Shown here: positions 1 through 9,269 of the stretch, piece by piece | Layout: each line of letters starts with the position of its first letter | How positions within the stretch are numbered: the first letter of the stretch is position 1 | Assembly (NCBI RefSeq): GCF_000195635.1 | Contig: NZ_GL882689.1 | Coordinates: 302,683-366,682, forward strand | Reading direction: 5' to 3' | Origin: Bacteroides fluxus YIT 12057 | GTDB lineage: Bacteria > Bacteroidota > Bacteroidia > Bacteroidales > Bacteroidaceae | Length of the DNA stretch: 64,000 nt | The notes under the pieces: model-generated | What the model was told of the DNA's origin: nothing | The model's input: only the letters and a program-made list of their open reading frames with translations | The model's database searches: none | Made by a program: the position numbers and the translations under genes

Positions 1-1
1 T

Positions 2-1342
2 GTCGATCCGGGCATGCCGGGTGACACTACCGGGAAGACGTATAAGATTTCTGCTTATCTGAGTGACGGCACTTATCTGTGGACATACGATATGGGACCC
101 GGCATCGAACCGGGTATCTGGTATTCCCCCTTCATAGTCTATGACTTCAACGGCGACGGCAAGGCGGAGGTAGCGATCAAGACTGCCGGTACCGATTTTG
201 TGAAAAACGAAAAAGGACGTGTCTGCGGAGGCAGTGAATATCTTTCGGTGCTCGATGGAATGACCGGGAAGGAGATAGACCGTGTGGATTGGCCCGAACG
301 CAATGACCGTTACGGTAATCTGATCCGCCAGAACCGCAATCAGATGGGAGTGGCTTATCTGGATGGAAAGACACCGTTTATATTGGCTGCGCGCGGTACT
401 TATAAACTGATGGTTGTCGATGCCTGGATGTTGAAAGACGGTAAGCTGCAGCGTGCCTGGCGTTGGGACGGTGACGAGGAGAATCCGATTGTCCGCAGTA
501 TGGGGGCACACAGTATGGTTACTGGGGATGTGGACGGTGACGGCCGTGATGAAATCTTGCTGGGCTCGTGCATGCTTGACGACAACGGAACGCTTTTATG
601 GTCTTCCGGTTTGGGGCATAGTGACAAGGCGTATCTTTGCAAATTGCACCCCGGTATGGAAGGCATGCAAGTGTTTATGGTCAGCGAACCTAAGAAAGAA
701 GACGGCCGCGGCGTCTCTGTTGTAGATGCCGCTACCGGAAAATTGGTTTGGGGCATCGGGCACGCTACTTATCATGTGGGCGATGGCATGGTGGCCGATT
801 TTGATGCTGCCCATCCCGGTCTGGAATGTTTTGCCAGCGAAGACCGTAAAGGTGGCAGTACGGATAGATATCTGCTGACTGCCGACGGAAGGAAACTGGA
901 AGTGCCCAGAGAGGAAGTGCCGGGATGTCGCAACTGGATATGGTGGGATGCGGATTTGCTGCGTGAGACTTTTAAAGGGGATGACAACCGTTGGGGAGCA
1001 GGTTCTTCTTCGGGCGGGCGTAAGCAAAGTATCTGGAAATGGAAAGGCGAAGTCCTGACGGAAGGAATCGAAGGAGATATCTTGCTGATGGCGGATATGG
1101 AAGGCGACTGGCGGGAGGAACTGGTTACGGCTTTACCCGGGGAATTGCGTATCTATCACACGAATATTCCGGCCTGTGACCGCCGTGTGACGCTGATGCA
1201 GGATGCTTTGTACCGTAGCTATGTGGCACATCGCAGTATGGGGTATCCGCAGGCTCCCGTACCTTCTTATTATTTGGGAAGCCTTCCCGCCGGTTCTTCT
1301 CCGAAAGAGAGAGGAGGAGTGGATAGCGCTGCTGCTGAATAA
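2..1342 (+). CDS. Rhamnogalacturonan lyase, PL11 family (5' end outside window)
   Basis: The frame is open at the left edge, so only the C-terminal 446 or so residues are present. Members of PL11 cleave the rhamnose-galacturonate backbone of rhamnogalacturonan I by beta-elimination, on the cell surface or in the periplasm. The visible part has the family's Asp/Gly-rich calcium-binding propeller repeats (YDFNGDGKAEV, GDVDGDGRDEILLG), a late MADMEGDWREEL repeat, and the ending YRSYVAHRSMGYPQAPVPSYYLG that is characteristic of YesW-type lyases. It lies upstream of GH28 and GH106 enzymes acting on the same polymer. The assignment rests on recognised motifs; endo versus exo mode cannot be told because the N-terminus is missing. 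Confidence 0.9.
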   Translation, partial: VDPGMPGDTTGKTYKISAYLSDGTYLWTYDMGPGIEPGIWYSPFIVYDFNGDGKAEVAIKTAGTDFVKNEKGRVCGGSEYLSVLDGMTGKEIDRVDWPERNDRYGNLIRQNRNQMGVAYLDGKTPFILAARGTYKLMVVDAWMLKDGKLQRAWRWDGDEENPIVRSMGAHSMVTGDVDGDGRDEILLGSCMLDDNGTLLWSSGLGHSDKAYLCKLHPGMEGMQVFMVSEPKKEDGRGVSVVDAATGKLVWGIGHATYHVGDGMVADFDAAHPGLECFASEDRKGGSTDRYLLTADGRKLEVPREEVPGCRNWIWWDADLLRETFKGDDNRWGAGSSSGGRKQSIWKWKGEVLTEGIEGDILLMADMEGDWREELVTALPGELRIYHTNIPACDRRVTLMQDALYRSYVAHRSMGYPQAPVPSYYLGSLPAGSSPKERGGVDSAAAE

Positions 1343-1441
1343 TGGTAGGAAAATCTTTTCTAACCGGTTGCTTGATGAATAGCTGATAACGTAAATATTA
1401 ACATGCCTTTCTCTTCTGCAGGTGTGCCAAAATAAAGATTT

Positions 1442-1547
1442 AGAACACAAATAATACGAATTACACAACCCCTGCTTTTTAATGACTCCTGATAGTCAGC
1501 GATTATCAGATTCGCTTTTTTGGCGTAATTTGTGTAATTTGCGTTCT
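1442..1547. repeat. Imperfect 23-bp inverted repeat between PL11 and GH28 genes
   Basis: Positions 1442-1464 and 1525-1547 are inverted copies that match at 19 of 23 bases, separated by 60 bp. The core is GTAATTTGTGTAATTTG on the right arm. Similar AATTTGTGTAATT-type strings are, from memory, common in Bacteroides intergenic DNA, so this may be one copy of a dispersed family. It fills most of the 260-bp gap between the two genes; no coding sequence is seen there. Confidence 0.5.
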
Positions 1548-1563
1548 TTTATCAGTTTTGACA

Positions 1564-1579
1564 CACCTCCGCGGAGGTG
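1564..1579. repeat. Perfect 16-bp palindrome in the GH28 leader
   Basis: CACCTCCGCGGAGGTG is its own reverse complement and sits 23 bp before the GH28 start codon. It could be an operator, or an mRNA hairpin that hides or presents the GGAGG-like sequence it contains. Only the symmetry is observed; the role is inference. Confidence 0.5.
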
Positions 1580-1602
1580 AGGCTTCAAAACATTATAAAG
1601 AA

Positions 1603-3123
1603 ATGACGAAACAATTGTATGTAATTGCAACTATTTGCTTGTGGATACTCTGTTCCTGCCAGTCTGCAGAGTATAAGTATGAAGCGGTTTATCGTGACCT
1701 GCCTTTCGATATGCCTCGCGTAGTGGCTCCCGAATTTCCTGACCGTACCGTCAACCTGAAAGACTTTGGTGCCGTAGGTAACGGTAAAGATTTGTGTACG
1801 GAAGCTTTTGCGAGTGCCATCAATACCCTTTCCGGACAAGGTGGAGGGCATCTGATTGTTCCTGCCGGTGTCTGGTTCACCGGTCCTATCGTATTGAAAA
1901 GCAATATCGATTTGCATCTGGAAAAAGGGGCTGTTATCCTTTTTTCTCCCGATGTAGATCTCTATCCTCTGGTGGAGACCGTGTTCGAAGGGTTGGATAC
2001 CCGCCGTTGCCAGTCTCCCATTTCCGGCAGAAACCTGGAGAACGTAGCCATTACGGGAGAAGGTGCCATTGATGGCAACGGTCATTTTTGGCGTCCTTTG
2101 AAGCGTGAGAAGGTGACGGAGAGCGTATGGAAACAAACTGTCAGCCGTGGCGGTGTGTATAAGCGTCCCACTTACTGGTTCCCTTATCCGGAAACCTTGA
2201 AGGGGGATACTATCAGTAACATGAATGTACCCCGGCACTTGATTACGGAAGAAGAGTGGCAGAGTGTCCGCCATTTCCTGCGCCCTGTAATGGTGAGTCT
2301 GATAGAATGCAGGAACGTCTGGCTGCAAGGGGTTATTTTCCAGAATTCCCCGGCTTGGAATCTGCATCCGCTGATGTGTGAGAATGTATTGGTTGAGGAG
2401 GTGCAGGTGCGCAACCCGAGTTATGCGCAGAATGGTGACGGGCTGGATTTGGAGTCTTGCCGGAATGCGTTGATTGTCAATTCTACTTTTGATGTGGGAG
2501 ACGACGGAATCTGTTTGAAAAGCGGTAAGGATGAAGACGGGCGGCGTCGTGCGCGTGTCTGTGAGAATGTAGTGGTAGATGGCTGTACCGTATTTAAAGG
2601 TCATGGCGGTTTTGTGGTAGGCAGCGAAATGAGTGGAGGCGTACGCAATGTTTCCGTCAGCAACTGCCAGTTTCTGGGTACGGATGTAGGCTTGCGTTTC
2701 AAGAGCAAGCGTGGACGCGGAGGCATTGTAGAGAATATCTGGGTAACCAACGTCTCTATGATGGATATTCCGACGGAGCCGATTACCTTCAATCTCTATT
2801 ATGGAGGCAAGTCTGCTGTAGAAGTTCTGGAGAGCGGCGAGACAGTTCCTGCTAAAGTGGAACCGCTGCCGGTTGACGAAACCACTCCTTGTTTCCGCAA
2901 TATTCATGTCAGGAACCTTGTATGTGCCGGTGCACGTCGTGCCTTGTTCTTCAACGGTATTCCCGAAATGCCGATTGACGGCATTGTATTGGAAGATATT
3001 GATATAACTTCACGTTTGGGTGCGGAGTTTATCTATAGCAAGAATATCAGTATGAAGAATGTCACTATCCGCAATACGGAAGGGGAGAAGATCGTGACAC
3101 GCTATTGTGAGGGAATAGAATAG
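1603..3123 (+). CDS. GH28 polygalacturonase / rhamnogalacturonan hydrolase, lipoprotein
   Basis: This is a 506-residue GH28 enzyme, which hydrolyses alpha-linked galacturonic acid in pectins. The conserved GH28 motifs are present in order: NGDGLD (about 277), GDDG with the catalytic Asp pair (about 300-301), GHGG (about 333) and RFKSK (about 365). An N-terminal segment, FGAVGNGKDLCTEAF, is the usual start of the beta-helix. The ATG at 1603 gives a signal peptide ending in an ILCSC lipobox, so a lipoprotein is likely; an in-frame TTG at 1558 would add 15 residues in front of that signal and is less likely. The neighbours (PL11, GH106, GH105) point to rhamnogalacturonan I fragments rather than homogalacturonan as substrate, which is inference. 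Confidence 0.92.
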   Translation: MTKQLYVIATICLWILCSCQSAEYKYEAVYRDLPFDMPRVVAPEFPDRTVNLKDFGAVGNGKDLCTEAFASAINTLSGQGGGHLIVPAGVWFTGPIVLKSNIDLHLEKGAVILFSPDVDLYPLVETVFEGLDTRRCQSPISGRNLENVAITGEGAIDGNGHFWRPLKREKVTESVWKQTVSRGGVYKRPTYWFPYPETLKGDTISNMNVPRHLITEEEWQSVRHFLRPVMVSLIECRNVWLQGVIFQNSPAWNLHPLMCENVLVEEVQVRNPSYAQNGDGLDLESCRNALIVNSTFDVGDDGICLKSGKDEDGRRRARVCENVVVDGCTVFKGHGGFVVGSEMSGGVRNVSVSNCQFLGTDVGLRFKSKRGRGGIVENIWVTNVSMMDIPTEPITFNLYYGGKSAVEVLESGETVPAKVEPLPVDETTPCFRNIHVRNLVCAGARRALFFNGIPEMPIDGIVLEDIDITSRLGAEFIYSKNISMKNVTIRNTEGEKIVTRYCEGIE

Positions 3124-3161
3124 ATTTGCCGGTTACCATGAAACATCAAACAAAAGTAAAC

Positions 3162-6100
3162 ATGAAAAAACGATATCGTATGGTTGCGCTCTGCTTATGT
3201 TTGTCTCTTGTATTTATGGGATGTAAACAAACGGCAGATACGATGGAAGTGGATTTCAAGACCCCTCCGGAGCAGATCCAGACCTCTGTTTATTGGTATT
3301 GGATAGCCGGAAATGTTTCGGAAGAGGGAGTGGTGAAAGACTTGCATGCGATGAAGCAAGCCGGAATCAATCGCGCTTTCATTGGTTGTATAGGAAATAG
3401 GTCGATGAAGTCTCCTTATCCCAAGGTTGCTTTTGGAAGTGAGGAGTGGTGGAAAGTGTTGCATACGGCTCTGAAGACAGCTACGGAGTTAGGCATTGAA
3501 ATCGGCATTTTCAATTCCCCGGGGTGGAGCCAGTCGGGCGGTCCTTGGGTGAAGCCCGGACAGGCCATGAGATATCTTACGTCTGTCAGCCGCCAGGTGT
3601 CAGGAGGACGGAAAATCAATATAACGTTGGAAAAGCCTGCCGATGACTTTCAAGATGTTAAAGTCATAGCTTTTCCGGCGACTGAAGAAACGGCCGTTCT
3701 GTCGTCGGGCAAGGTAGTCTTGCCTCAAGCATCCGGCAAAGCGGCTGTTATCGATTTCTCGGCCGCGGAAGATTTTACGCTGAGAAGCATTCGGGTATAT
3801 CCGTCTGCCAAGGCTATTCAAGCCAATGCGCGTTTGTCGGTGAAAGAGGAAAACGGATACCGTGAGTTGGCGGAGTTTCAGATTTCCCGTTTTAATGCTG
3901 CCTTGAATGTTGGTTTTGAGCCTTATGCTCCGGTTGTGGTTTCCGTTCCCGCCACGGTGGGCAGAAACTTCAGATTGGAGTTGGAGCAGAATGCTGAAAG
4001 GTATGAACTGGAAAATGTAGAATTATTGTCACAACCTTTGGTGGAGCGCTATCCGGAAAAATTGTTGGCTAAAATGTATCAGAAGCCCCTTCCGTATTGG
4101 CATGAATATCAATGGCGGGATCAACCGGTGCTGGATGACGCTTCTCTGGCGGTTGATCCGGATCGGGTATTGGACATTTCTTCGTCTTTGCATGGCGATA
4201 ATCTGGAGTGGGATGCACCTGCCGGAAACTGGATTGTCATGCGTATGGGAATGCGCCCGACCGGAGTTAAGAACAGTCCGGCTGATCCGGAGGCCACCGG
4301 TTTGGAGACGGATAAAATGAGCCGCAAACATGTGGAAGCGCATTTTGAAGCATTTATGGGAGAGATTTGCCGCCGTATTCCGGAAGCTGACCGCAAGAGT
4401 TGGAAAGTAGTTGTACAAGATAGTTATGAGACCGGAGGGCAAAACTTTACCGATGATTTTCTGGCGTCATTTCGTCAGCGTTATGGTTATGATCCATTGC
4501 CGTTCTTGCCCGTCTATAAAGGATATGTAGTGGAAAGCCAGGACCGTACGGACCGTTTCTTATGGGACATGCGCCGTCTGATAGCCGACCGTATAGCTTA
4601 CGACTACGTAGGCGGGTTGCGTGATGTCAGTCATAAATATGGGTTGCATACATGGCTTGAGAACTACGGGCATTGGGGATTTCCCGGTGAATTCTTGCAG
4701 TATGGTGGCCAGTCTGATGAAATTGGAGGGGAGTTCTGGAGTTTAGGTGAGTTGGGCGATATTGAGAACCGGGCTGCTTCTTCTTGCGGACACATTTATG
4801 GGAAGAACAAGATATCTGCCGAATCTTTTACAAGCGGCGGCCGTCCGTTTACATGTTATCCTGCGGCTATGAAACGGCGGGGAGACCGTTTCTTTACAGA
4901 AGGCATTAATAATACGTTGCTGCATGTGTATATTTCCCAACCGTCGGACGAACGGGTTCCGGGGATCAATGCTTCTTTCAGCAGTGAGTTTAACCGTTTG
5001 AATACATGGTATCCCCAACTGGATTTGTTCACTTCTTACCTGAAACGCGTAAACTATATGTTGCAACAAGGGGTAAATGTGGCAGACGTAGCCTACTTCA
5101 TAGGTGAGGATGCTCCTAAAATGACAGGAGTGACAGAACCGGCCTTGCCTGAGGGATATCAGTTTGATTATATCAACGCTGAGGTGATTGAACGTGACTT
5201 GTTTGTGAAAGACGGTCTGTTGACGTTGCCCCACGGCACACAATACCGTATATTGGTATTGCCGGAACTCAAGACTATGCGACCGGAATTATTGGCTAAA
5301 ATCAAACAATTGTTGCATGACGGAGCTGTAGTTTTGGGACCTGTCCCCGAACGGTCACCCAGCGGACAGAATTATGGAGAGGCGGACAGGCAAGTGAGGG
5401 CATTGGCTGCTGAACTTTGGAATGGGCTGGACGGTAAGCGGAAAAAGATGTCCCGTATAGGAAAAGGGCTTTTAATGGTGAATATGGATATGGCCGAAGC
5501 TTTGGCTGCCATTGGCTGCGTGCCGGATTGTAAATTCCCTGAAGATGTACAATGGTTGTATGGACACAGGAATGTGGGGCGAACGGAAATATATTTCATA
5601 TCCAATCAGGAAAATAAGGAAGTGACGGCCAGTCCGGAATTCCGCGTGCAACGGATGCAGCCGGAACTATGGAGTGCCATTGATGGAAAAATCCGTTCTT
5701 TACCGGCTTACCGGCAGACAGATACAGGAACGGTCGTGCCTCTGAAACTTCATCCGTACGAGAGTGTTTTCATTGTGTTCCGTAAATCTGGCGGGAAACC
5801 TGTAGGTGACTTGCTGGCACAGAACTTTCCAAATCCAAAAGTCTGTTCCCGGATCGACAAGCCTTGGAAGCTGACTTTTTGCGATACCTTGCGGGGACCT
5901 AAAGGCGTACAGACCTATACGGTACTGGAGGATTTGAGTCAAAGTGGCCGGGAACCTATACGTTATTATTCAGGAACCATTGTATATGAAACGGATTTTA
6001 CGTTCACGGCTAAACCGGAAGGTTGCGTCTATCTGAACTTAAATCGTGTAGGTGTAATGGCGAAGGTAAAGGTAAACGGGCGGTATGCCGGAGGAGTGTG

Positions 6101-6335
6101 GACATCGCCCTATCGGGTTGAAGTAACGGATTTGGTAAAAAACGGTGAAAATCATCTGGAAGTTGAGGTGGTTACTACTTGGCAAAATCGTTTGATTGGC
6201 GATAGCGGTTTACCGGAATCCGAGCGGAGCACCTGGATACCGGTCAATAACTGGACTATTAAGGATTCTCTGCAACCATCGGGCTTGATGGGGCCGGTAG
6301 TGCTGGAAACGGAAAATTACCTTTGGGATAATTGA
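3162..6335 (+). CDS. Alpha-L-rhamnosidase, GH106 family, lipoprotein (copy 1)
   Basis: This is a roughly 1057-residue GH106 enzyme, which removes terminal L-rhamnose from pectic oligosaccharides. Recognisable parts are the N-terminal TIM-barrel start (WYWIAGNVSEEGVVKDL, FNSPGWSQSGGPW), the NYGHWGFPGEFLQYGG stretch followed by GGEFW, and a C-terminal galactose-binding beta-sandwich (YSGTIVYETDF, VKVNGRYAGGVWTSPY). The start at 3162 gives MKKRYRM followed by a lipobox LVFMGC. An in-frame ATG at 3138 would add eight residues and cannot be excluded. It begins 38 bp after the GH28 stop, so the two are probably co-transcribed. A second GH106 at 19655 is clearly diverged. Released rhamnose would feed the rha genes immediately downstream. 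Confidence 0.92.
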   Translation: MKKRYRMVALCLCLSLVFMGCKQTADTMEVDFKTPPEQIQTSVYWYWIAGNVSEEGVVKDLHAMKQAGINRAFIGCIGNRSMKSPYPKVAFGSEEWWKVLHTALKTATELGIEIGIFNSPGWSQSGGPWVKPGQAMRYLTSVSRQVSGGRKINITLEKPADDFQDVKVIAFPATEETAVLSSGKVVLPQASGKAAVIDFSAAEDFTLRSIRVYPSAKAIQANARLSVKEENGYRELAEFQISRFNAALNVGFEPYAPVVVSVPATVGRNFRLELEQNAERYELENVELLSQPLVERYPEKLLAKMYQKPLPYWHEYQWRDQPVLDDASLAVDPDRVLDISSSLHGDNLEWDAPAGNWIVMRMGMRPTGVKNSPADPEATGLETDKMSRKHVEAHFEAFMGEICRRIPEADRKSWKVVVQDSYETGGQNFTDDFLASFRQRYGYDPLPFLPVYKGYVVESQDRTDRFLWDMRRLIADRIAYDYVGGLRDVSHKYGLHTWLENYGHWGFPGEFLQYGGQSDEIGGEFWSLGELGDIENRAASSCGHIYGKNKISAESFTSGGRPFTCYPAAMKRRGDRFFTEGINNTLLHVYISQPSDERVPGINASFSSEFNRLNTWYPQLDLFTSYLKRVNYMLQQGVNVADVAYFIGEDAPKMTGVTEPALPEGYQFDYINAEVIERDLFVKDGLLTLPHGTQYRILVLPELKTMRPELLAKIKQLLHDGAVVLGPVPERSPSGQNYGEADRQVRALAAELWNGLDGKRKKMSRIGKGLLMVNMDMAEALAAIGCVPDCKFPEDVQWLYGHRNVGRTEIYFISNQENKEVTASPEFRVQRMQPELWSAIDGKIRSLPAYRQTDTGTVVPLKLHPYESVFIVFRKSGGKPVGDLLAQNFPNPKVCSRIDKPWKLTFCDTLRGPKGVQTYTVLEDLSQSGREPIRYYSGTIVYETDFTFTAKPEGCVYLNLNRVGVMAKVKVNGRYAGGVWTSPYRVEVTDLVKNGENHLEVEVVTTWQNRLIGDSGLPESERSTWIPVNNWTIKDSLQPSGLMGPVVLETENYLWDN

Positions 6336-6397
6336 TTCCCCTTTTTCCGCGGATTGTCAAATCTGATACCCTTTCAGTCAAAATCAGTACAGAAGGT

Positions 6398-6420
6398 AGG
6401 GGAGCAATCCCCTATTTTTG
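6398..6420 (+). promoter_or_regulatory. Candidate rhaB promoter: -7 box overlapped by a dyad
   Basis: TATTTTTG at 6413-6420 matches the Bacteroides -7 consensus TAnnTTTG. The arms AGGGGA and TCCCCT (6398-6403 and 6408-6413) form a perfect 6-bp dyad with a GCAA loop, and the right arm runs into the -7 box. No good -33 TTTG is seen at the normal spacing, which would fit a promoter that needs an activator. The 116-bp gap after GH106 has room for a separate rha promoter. Confidence 0.45.
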
Positions 6421-6451
6421 TATCATCAAATTGCGACTAAAACTAATTACC

Positions 6452-7921
6452 ATGAAACAATGCTTTTTTGCGGTCGATTTGGGAGCTACCAGTGGCCGTA
6501 CCATTTTGGGGACTTTTACTTCAAATGGTTTGGAGATGGAAGAGGTGAATCGTTTCCCGAACCGGCTGATTGAAACCGGAGGACATTTCTACTGGGATAT
6601 TTATGAGCTTTACCGCCACATCATTGAAGGGCTGAAGAAAGCGGCACGGATGGAAGATGTCGAGATAACTTCAATAGGGATAGATACTTGGGGGGTGGAT
6701 TTTGTCTGTGTAGGCCGTGACGGAGCTTTCCTTCGCCTGCCTTACTCATATCGTGACCCTCATACGGCAGGGGGGCCAGACGCCTTTTTTACGCGTGTAC
6801 CCAGAAAGTCTGTTTATGAGTGGACGGGGATTCAAGTGATGAATTTCAATTCGTTATTTCAGATGGATACCCTACGCCGGAATCATGACAGTGCGTGGGA
6901 AGCGGCGGATAAATTATTGTTTATGCCCGATGCCTTGAGTTATATGCTGACAGGGGAGATGGTAACTGAATATACTATTGCCAGTACTGCCCAGTTAGTG
7001 AATGCCCGTACCCGTAGATTGGAAGATAGCCTGCTGCGCGAACTTGGACTGACGCAGGCGCATTTCGGGCGTTTTGTCTATCCGGGCGAGAAGGTTGGAG
7101 TATTGACACCGGAAGTGCAACGGATGACAGGACTTGGTGCCGTACCGGTAATTGCCGTGGCAGGGCACGATACAGCTTCGGCAGTGGCTGCCGTACCGGC
7201 AATGAACCGCAACTTTGCTTATTTGAGTAGTGGCACTTGGTCGTTGATGGGCGTTGAAGCAGATGTTCCGGTCATCAATAAAGAAACCGAGAATCTGAAT
7301 TTTACCAATGAAGGCGGTGTGGAAAACACAATCCGGTTGTTGAAAAATATTTGCGGCATGTGGCTGTTGGAACGCTGCCGTGCTTCTTGGGAGGAGACCT
7401 CTTATCCGGAACTTATTGCTGAGGCCAATGCTTGCGAGCCTTTCCGCAGCCTGATAAATCCCGATGACCCTTTGTTTGCCAATCCGTCGGATATGGAGCA
7501 GGCTATCAAGACTTACTGTTCCGACCATCGGCAGTCCATTCCCGGAACACGTGGGCAGATAGTACGCTGTATTTTTGAGAGCCTGGCTTTACGCTATCGC
7601 CAGGTGTTGGATAATTTACGCAGTCTTTCCCCTCGTCCGATAGAGGCATTGCACGTGATAGGGGGAGGAAGCCGCAACGATTTGCTAAACCAGTGGACAG
7701 CCAATGCGGTAGGCATCCCGGTAATTGCAGGCCCGTCTGAGGCTACGGGCATAGGCAATGTCATGATTCAGGCATTGGCCGCCGGAACAGCCAAAGACAT
7801 CGCTTCTATGCGTCAGCTCATTAACCGTTCCATTCCGTTAAAGACTTTCTTGCCGGAAGATGCGGAGGTCTGGGATGCCGCTTATCTGCACTTTAAGCAA
7901 CTGACAGCGAACAATTCATAA
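6452..7921 (+). CDS. rhaB: Rhamnulokinase
   Basis: This 489-residue FGGY-family kinase phosphorylates L-rhamnulose with ATP to L-rhamnulose 1-phosphate in the cytoplasm. The N-terminal FAVDLGATSGRTILG phosphate-binding segment, GIDTWGVDFV, and the C-terminal GGGSRNDLLNQWTANA stretch with SEATGIGN are typical of RhaB. The ATG at 6452 is chosen because it starts directly at the kinase fold; the open frame extends upstream to 6332 but that part has no family resemblance. It is the first gene of a run rhaB-rhaA-rhaT-rhaD, the same order as the rhaKIPA genes described in B. thetaiotaomicron. Confidence 0.95.
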   Translation: MKQCFFAVDLGATSGRTILGTFTSNGLEMEEVNRFPNRLIETGGHFYWDIYELYRHIIEGLKKAARMEDVEITSIGIDTWGVDFVCVGRDGAFLRLPYSYRDPHTAGGPDAFFTRVPRKSVYEWTGIQVMNFNSLFQMDTLRRNHDSAWEAADKLLFMPDALSYMLTGEMVTEYTIASTAQLVNARTRRLEDSLLRELGLTQAHFGRFVYPGEKVGVLTPEVQRMTGLGAVPVIAVAGHDTASAVAAVPAMNRNFAYLSSGTWSLMGVEADVPVINKETENLNFTNEGGVENTIRLLKNICGMWLLERCRASWEETSYPELIAEANACEPFRSLINPDDPLFANPSDMEQAIKTYCSDHRQSIPGTRGQIVRCIFESLALRYRQVLDNLRSLSPRPIEALHVIGGGSRNDLLNQWTANAVGIPVIAGPSEATGIGNVMIQALAAGTAKDIASMRQLINRSIPLKTFLPEDAEVWDAAYLHFKQLTANNS

Positions 7922-7947
7922 TTTATAACTCATATAAATCATATATC

Positions 7948-9201
7948 ATGAAAGAAGAATTGATAAACAAGGCGTATGAAATCGCCAAGGAACGCTATGC
8001 CGCCCTTGGTGTAGATGTAGAGAAAGTAATGGAGCAACTCCGGAAAGTGTCTGTCTCCATGCACTGTTGGCAGGCAGATGATGTGCTTGGTTTTGAATCG
8101 GCCGGTTCGTTGACGGGTGGCATCCAGACTACAGGAAACTATCCGGGCAAGGCTCGCAATATGGAAGAATTGCGTGCTGACATTCTGAAGGCTGCTTCTT
8201 ATATTCCTGGCAAGCATCGCTTGAACCTGCATGAAATCTACGGTGATTTTGGCGGTACATTTGTGGACCGTGACCAGGTAGAGGTAAAGCACTTTGAAAG
8301 TTGGATGCAGTGGGCCGCCGAAAACGGAATGAAACTGGATTTCAATTCCACTTCTTTCTCTCATCCGAAGAGCGGGAATCTCTCCTTGGCTAATCCGGAC
8401 AAGGGCATCCGCGATTTCTGGGTGGAACATACGAAACGCTGCCGTGCCATTGCCGAAGAAATGGGACGCCGCCAAGGGGACCCTTGTATCATGAACCTTT
8501 GGGTGCATGATGGAAGCAAGGACATTACGGTGAACCGTATGAAATACCGGGCGCTTTTCAAGGACTCTCTTGACCGGATTTTCGCGACGGAATACAAGAA
8601 TATGAAGGATTGCCTTGAATCTAAAGTATTCGGAATCGGTCTTGAAAGCTACACGGTTGGTTCCAATGAGTTCTGTGTAGGTTATAGTGTACAAAACCAG
8701 AAGCTGATTACGATTGATACCGGCCACTTCCATCCTACGGAAAGCGCAGCCGACAAGGTTTCGTCCATGCTGCTGTTTGTTCCGGAACTGATGCTTCATG
8801 TCAGCCGTCCGATACGTTGGGATTCCGACCATGTAACGATTATGGATGATCCTACCCTTGAACTCTTCCAGGAAATCGTTCGCTGCGATGCATTGGACCG
8901 TGTGCATATCGGCCTTGACTATTTCGATGCTTCTATCAACCGTATCGGTGCATACGTGATCGGTACGCGTGCGGCACAGAAGTGCATGTTGCGTGCGTTG
9001 CTCGAACCGTTGGCTAAACTTCGTGAGTACGAGGCGGCCGGCCAGGGCTTCCAGCGCTTGGCTCTGCTTGAAGAAGCAAAAGCCCTTCCTTGGAATGCTG
9101 TTTGGGATATGTTCTGCCTGAAGAACAATGTTCCGGTGGGTGAAGAGTTTATTGCCGAAGTAGAGAAATATGAGGCTGATGTGACTTCTAAACGTAACTA
9201 A
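7948..9201 (+). CDS. rhaA: L-rhamnose isomerase
   Basis: This 417-residue enzyme interconverts L-rhamnose and L-rhamnulose and needs divalent metal. Metal and substrate motifs typical of the family are visible: GDFGGTFVDRDQVE, GLESYTVGSNEF, DTGHFHPTE, WDSDHV and DYFDASINR. The length equals that of well-known RhaA proteins (about 419). It starts 26 bp after the rhaB stop, in an apparent operon, and the product is substrate for the kinase upstream. Confidence 0.96.
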   Translation: MKEELINKAYEIAKERYAALGVDVEKVMEQLRKVSVSMHCWQADDVLGFESAGSLTGGIQTTGNYPGKARNMEELRADILKAASYIPGKHRLNLHEIYGDFGGTFVDRDQVEVKHFESWMQWAAENGMKLDFNSTSFSHPKSGNLSLANPDKGIRDFWVEHTKRCRAIAEEMGRRQGDPCIMNLWVHDGSKDITVNRMKYRALFKDSLDRIFATEYKNMKDCLESKVFGIGLESYTVGSNEFCVGYSVQNQKLITIDTGHFHPTESAADKVSSMLLFVPELMLHVSRPIRWDSDHVTIMDDPTLELFQEIVRCDALDRVHIGLDYFDASINRIGAYVIGTRAAQKCMLRALLEPLAKLREYEAAGQGFQRLALLEEAKALPWNAVWDMFCLKNNVPVGEEFIAEVEKYEADVTSKRN

Positions 9202-9209
9202 TGATAGTC

Positions 9210-9251
9210 TCTCCCCTGAACCTCCCTTTACATGAGGAGGAAAGGGGGAGA
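9210..9251. repeat. Nested hairpin in the rhaA-rhaT spacer
   Basis: Outer arms TCTCCCC (9210-9216) and GGGGAGA (9245-9251) enclose inner arms CCTCC (9221-9225) and GGAGG (9236-9240). The result is a G/C-rich cruciform or mRNA hairpin that fills the 68-bp spacer. There is no T tract directly after it, so it is not a standard terminator. It could be a processing or stability element that sets transporter levels relative to the enzymes, or a copy of a dispersed palindrome. Confidence 0.5.
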
Positions 9252-9269
9252 ACCTTTAAATGATATATT

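Noticed and set aside
1345..1366. Possible terminator after PL11
   Set aside because: The GGTAGGAAAA/TTTTCTAACC arms have two mismatches and no T tract.
1558..1602. TTG-initiated extension of the GH28 gene
   Set aside because: It would place 15 residues encoded partly by the palindrome in front of a normal lipoprotein signal peptide; ATG 1603 is better.
1585..2907. 440-residue - strand reading frame opposite GH28
   Set aside because: Shadow of the GH28 gene, whose motifs are conserved on the + strand.
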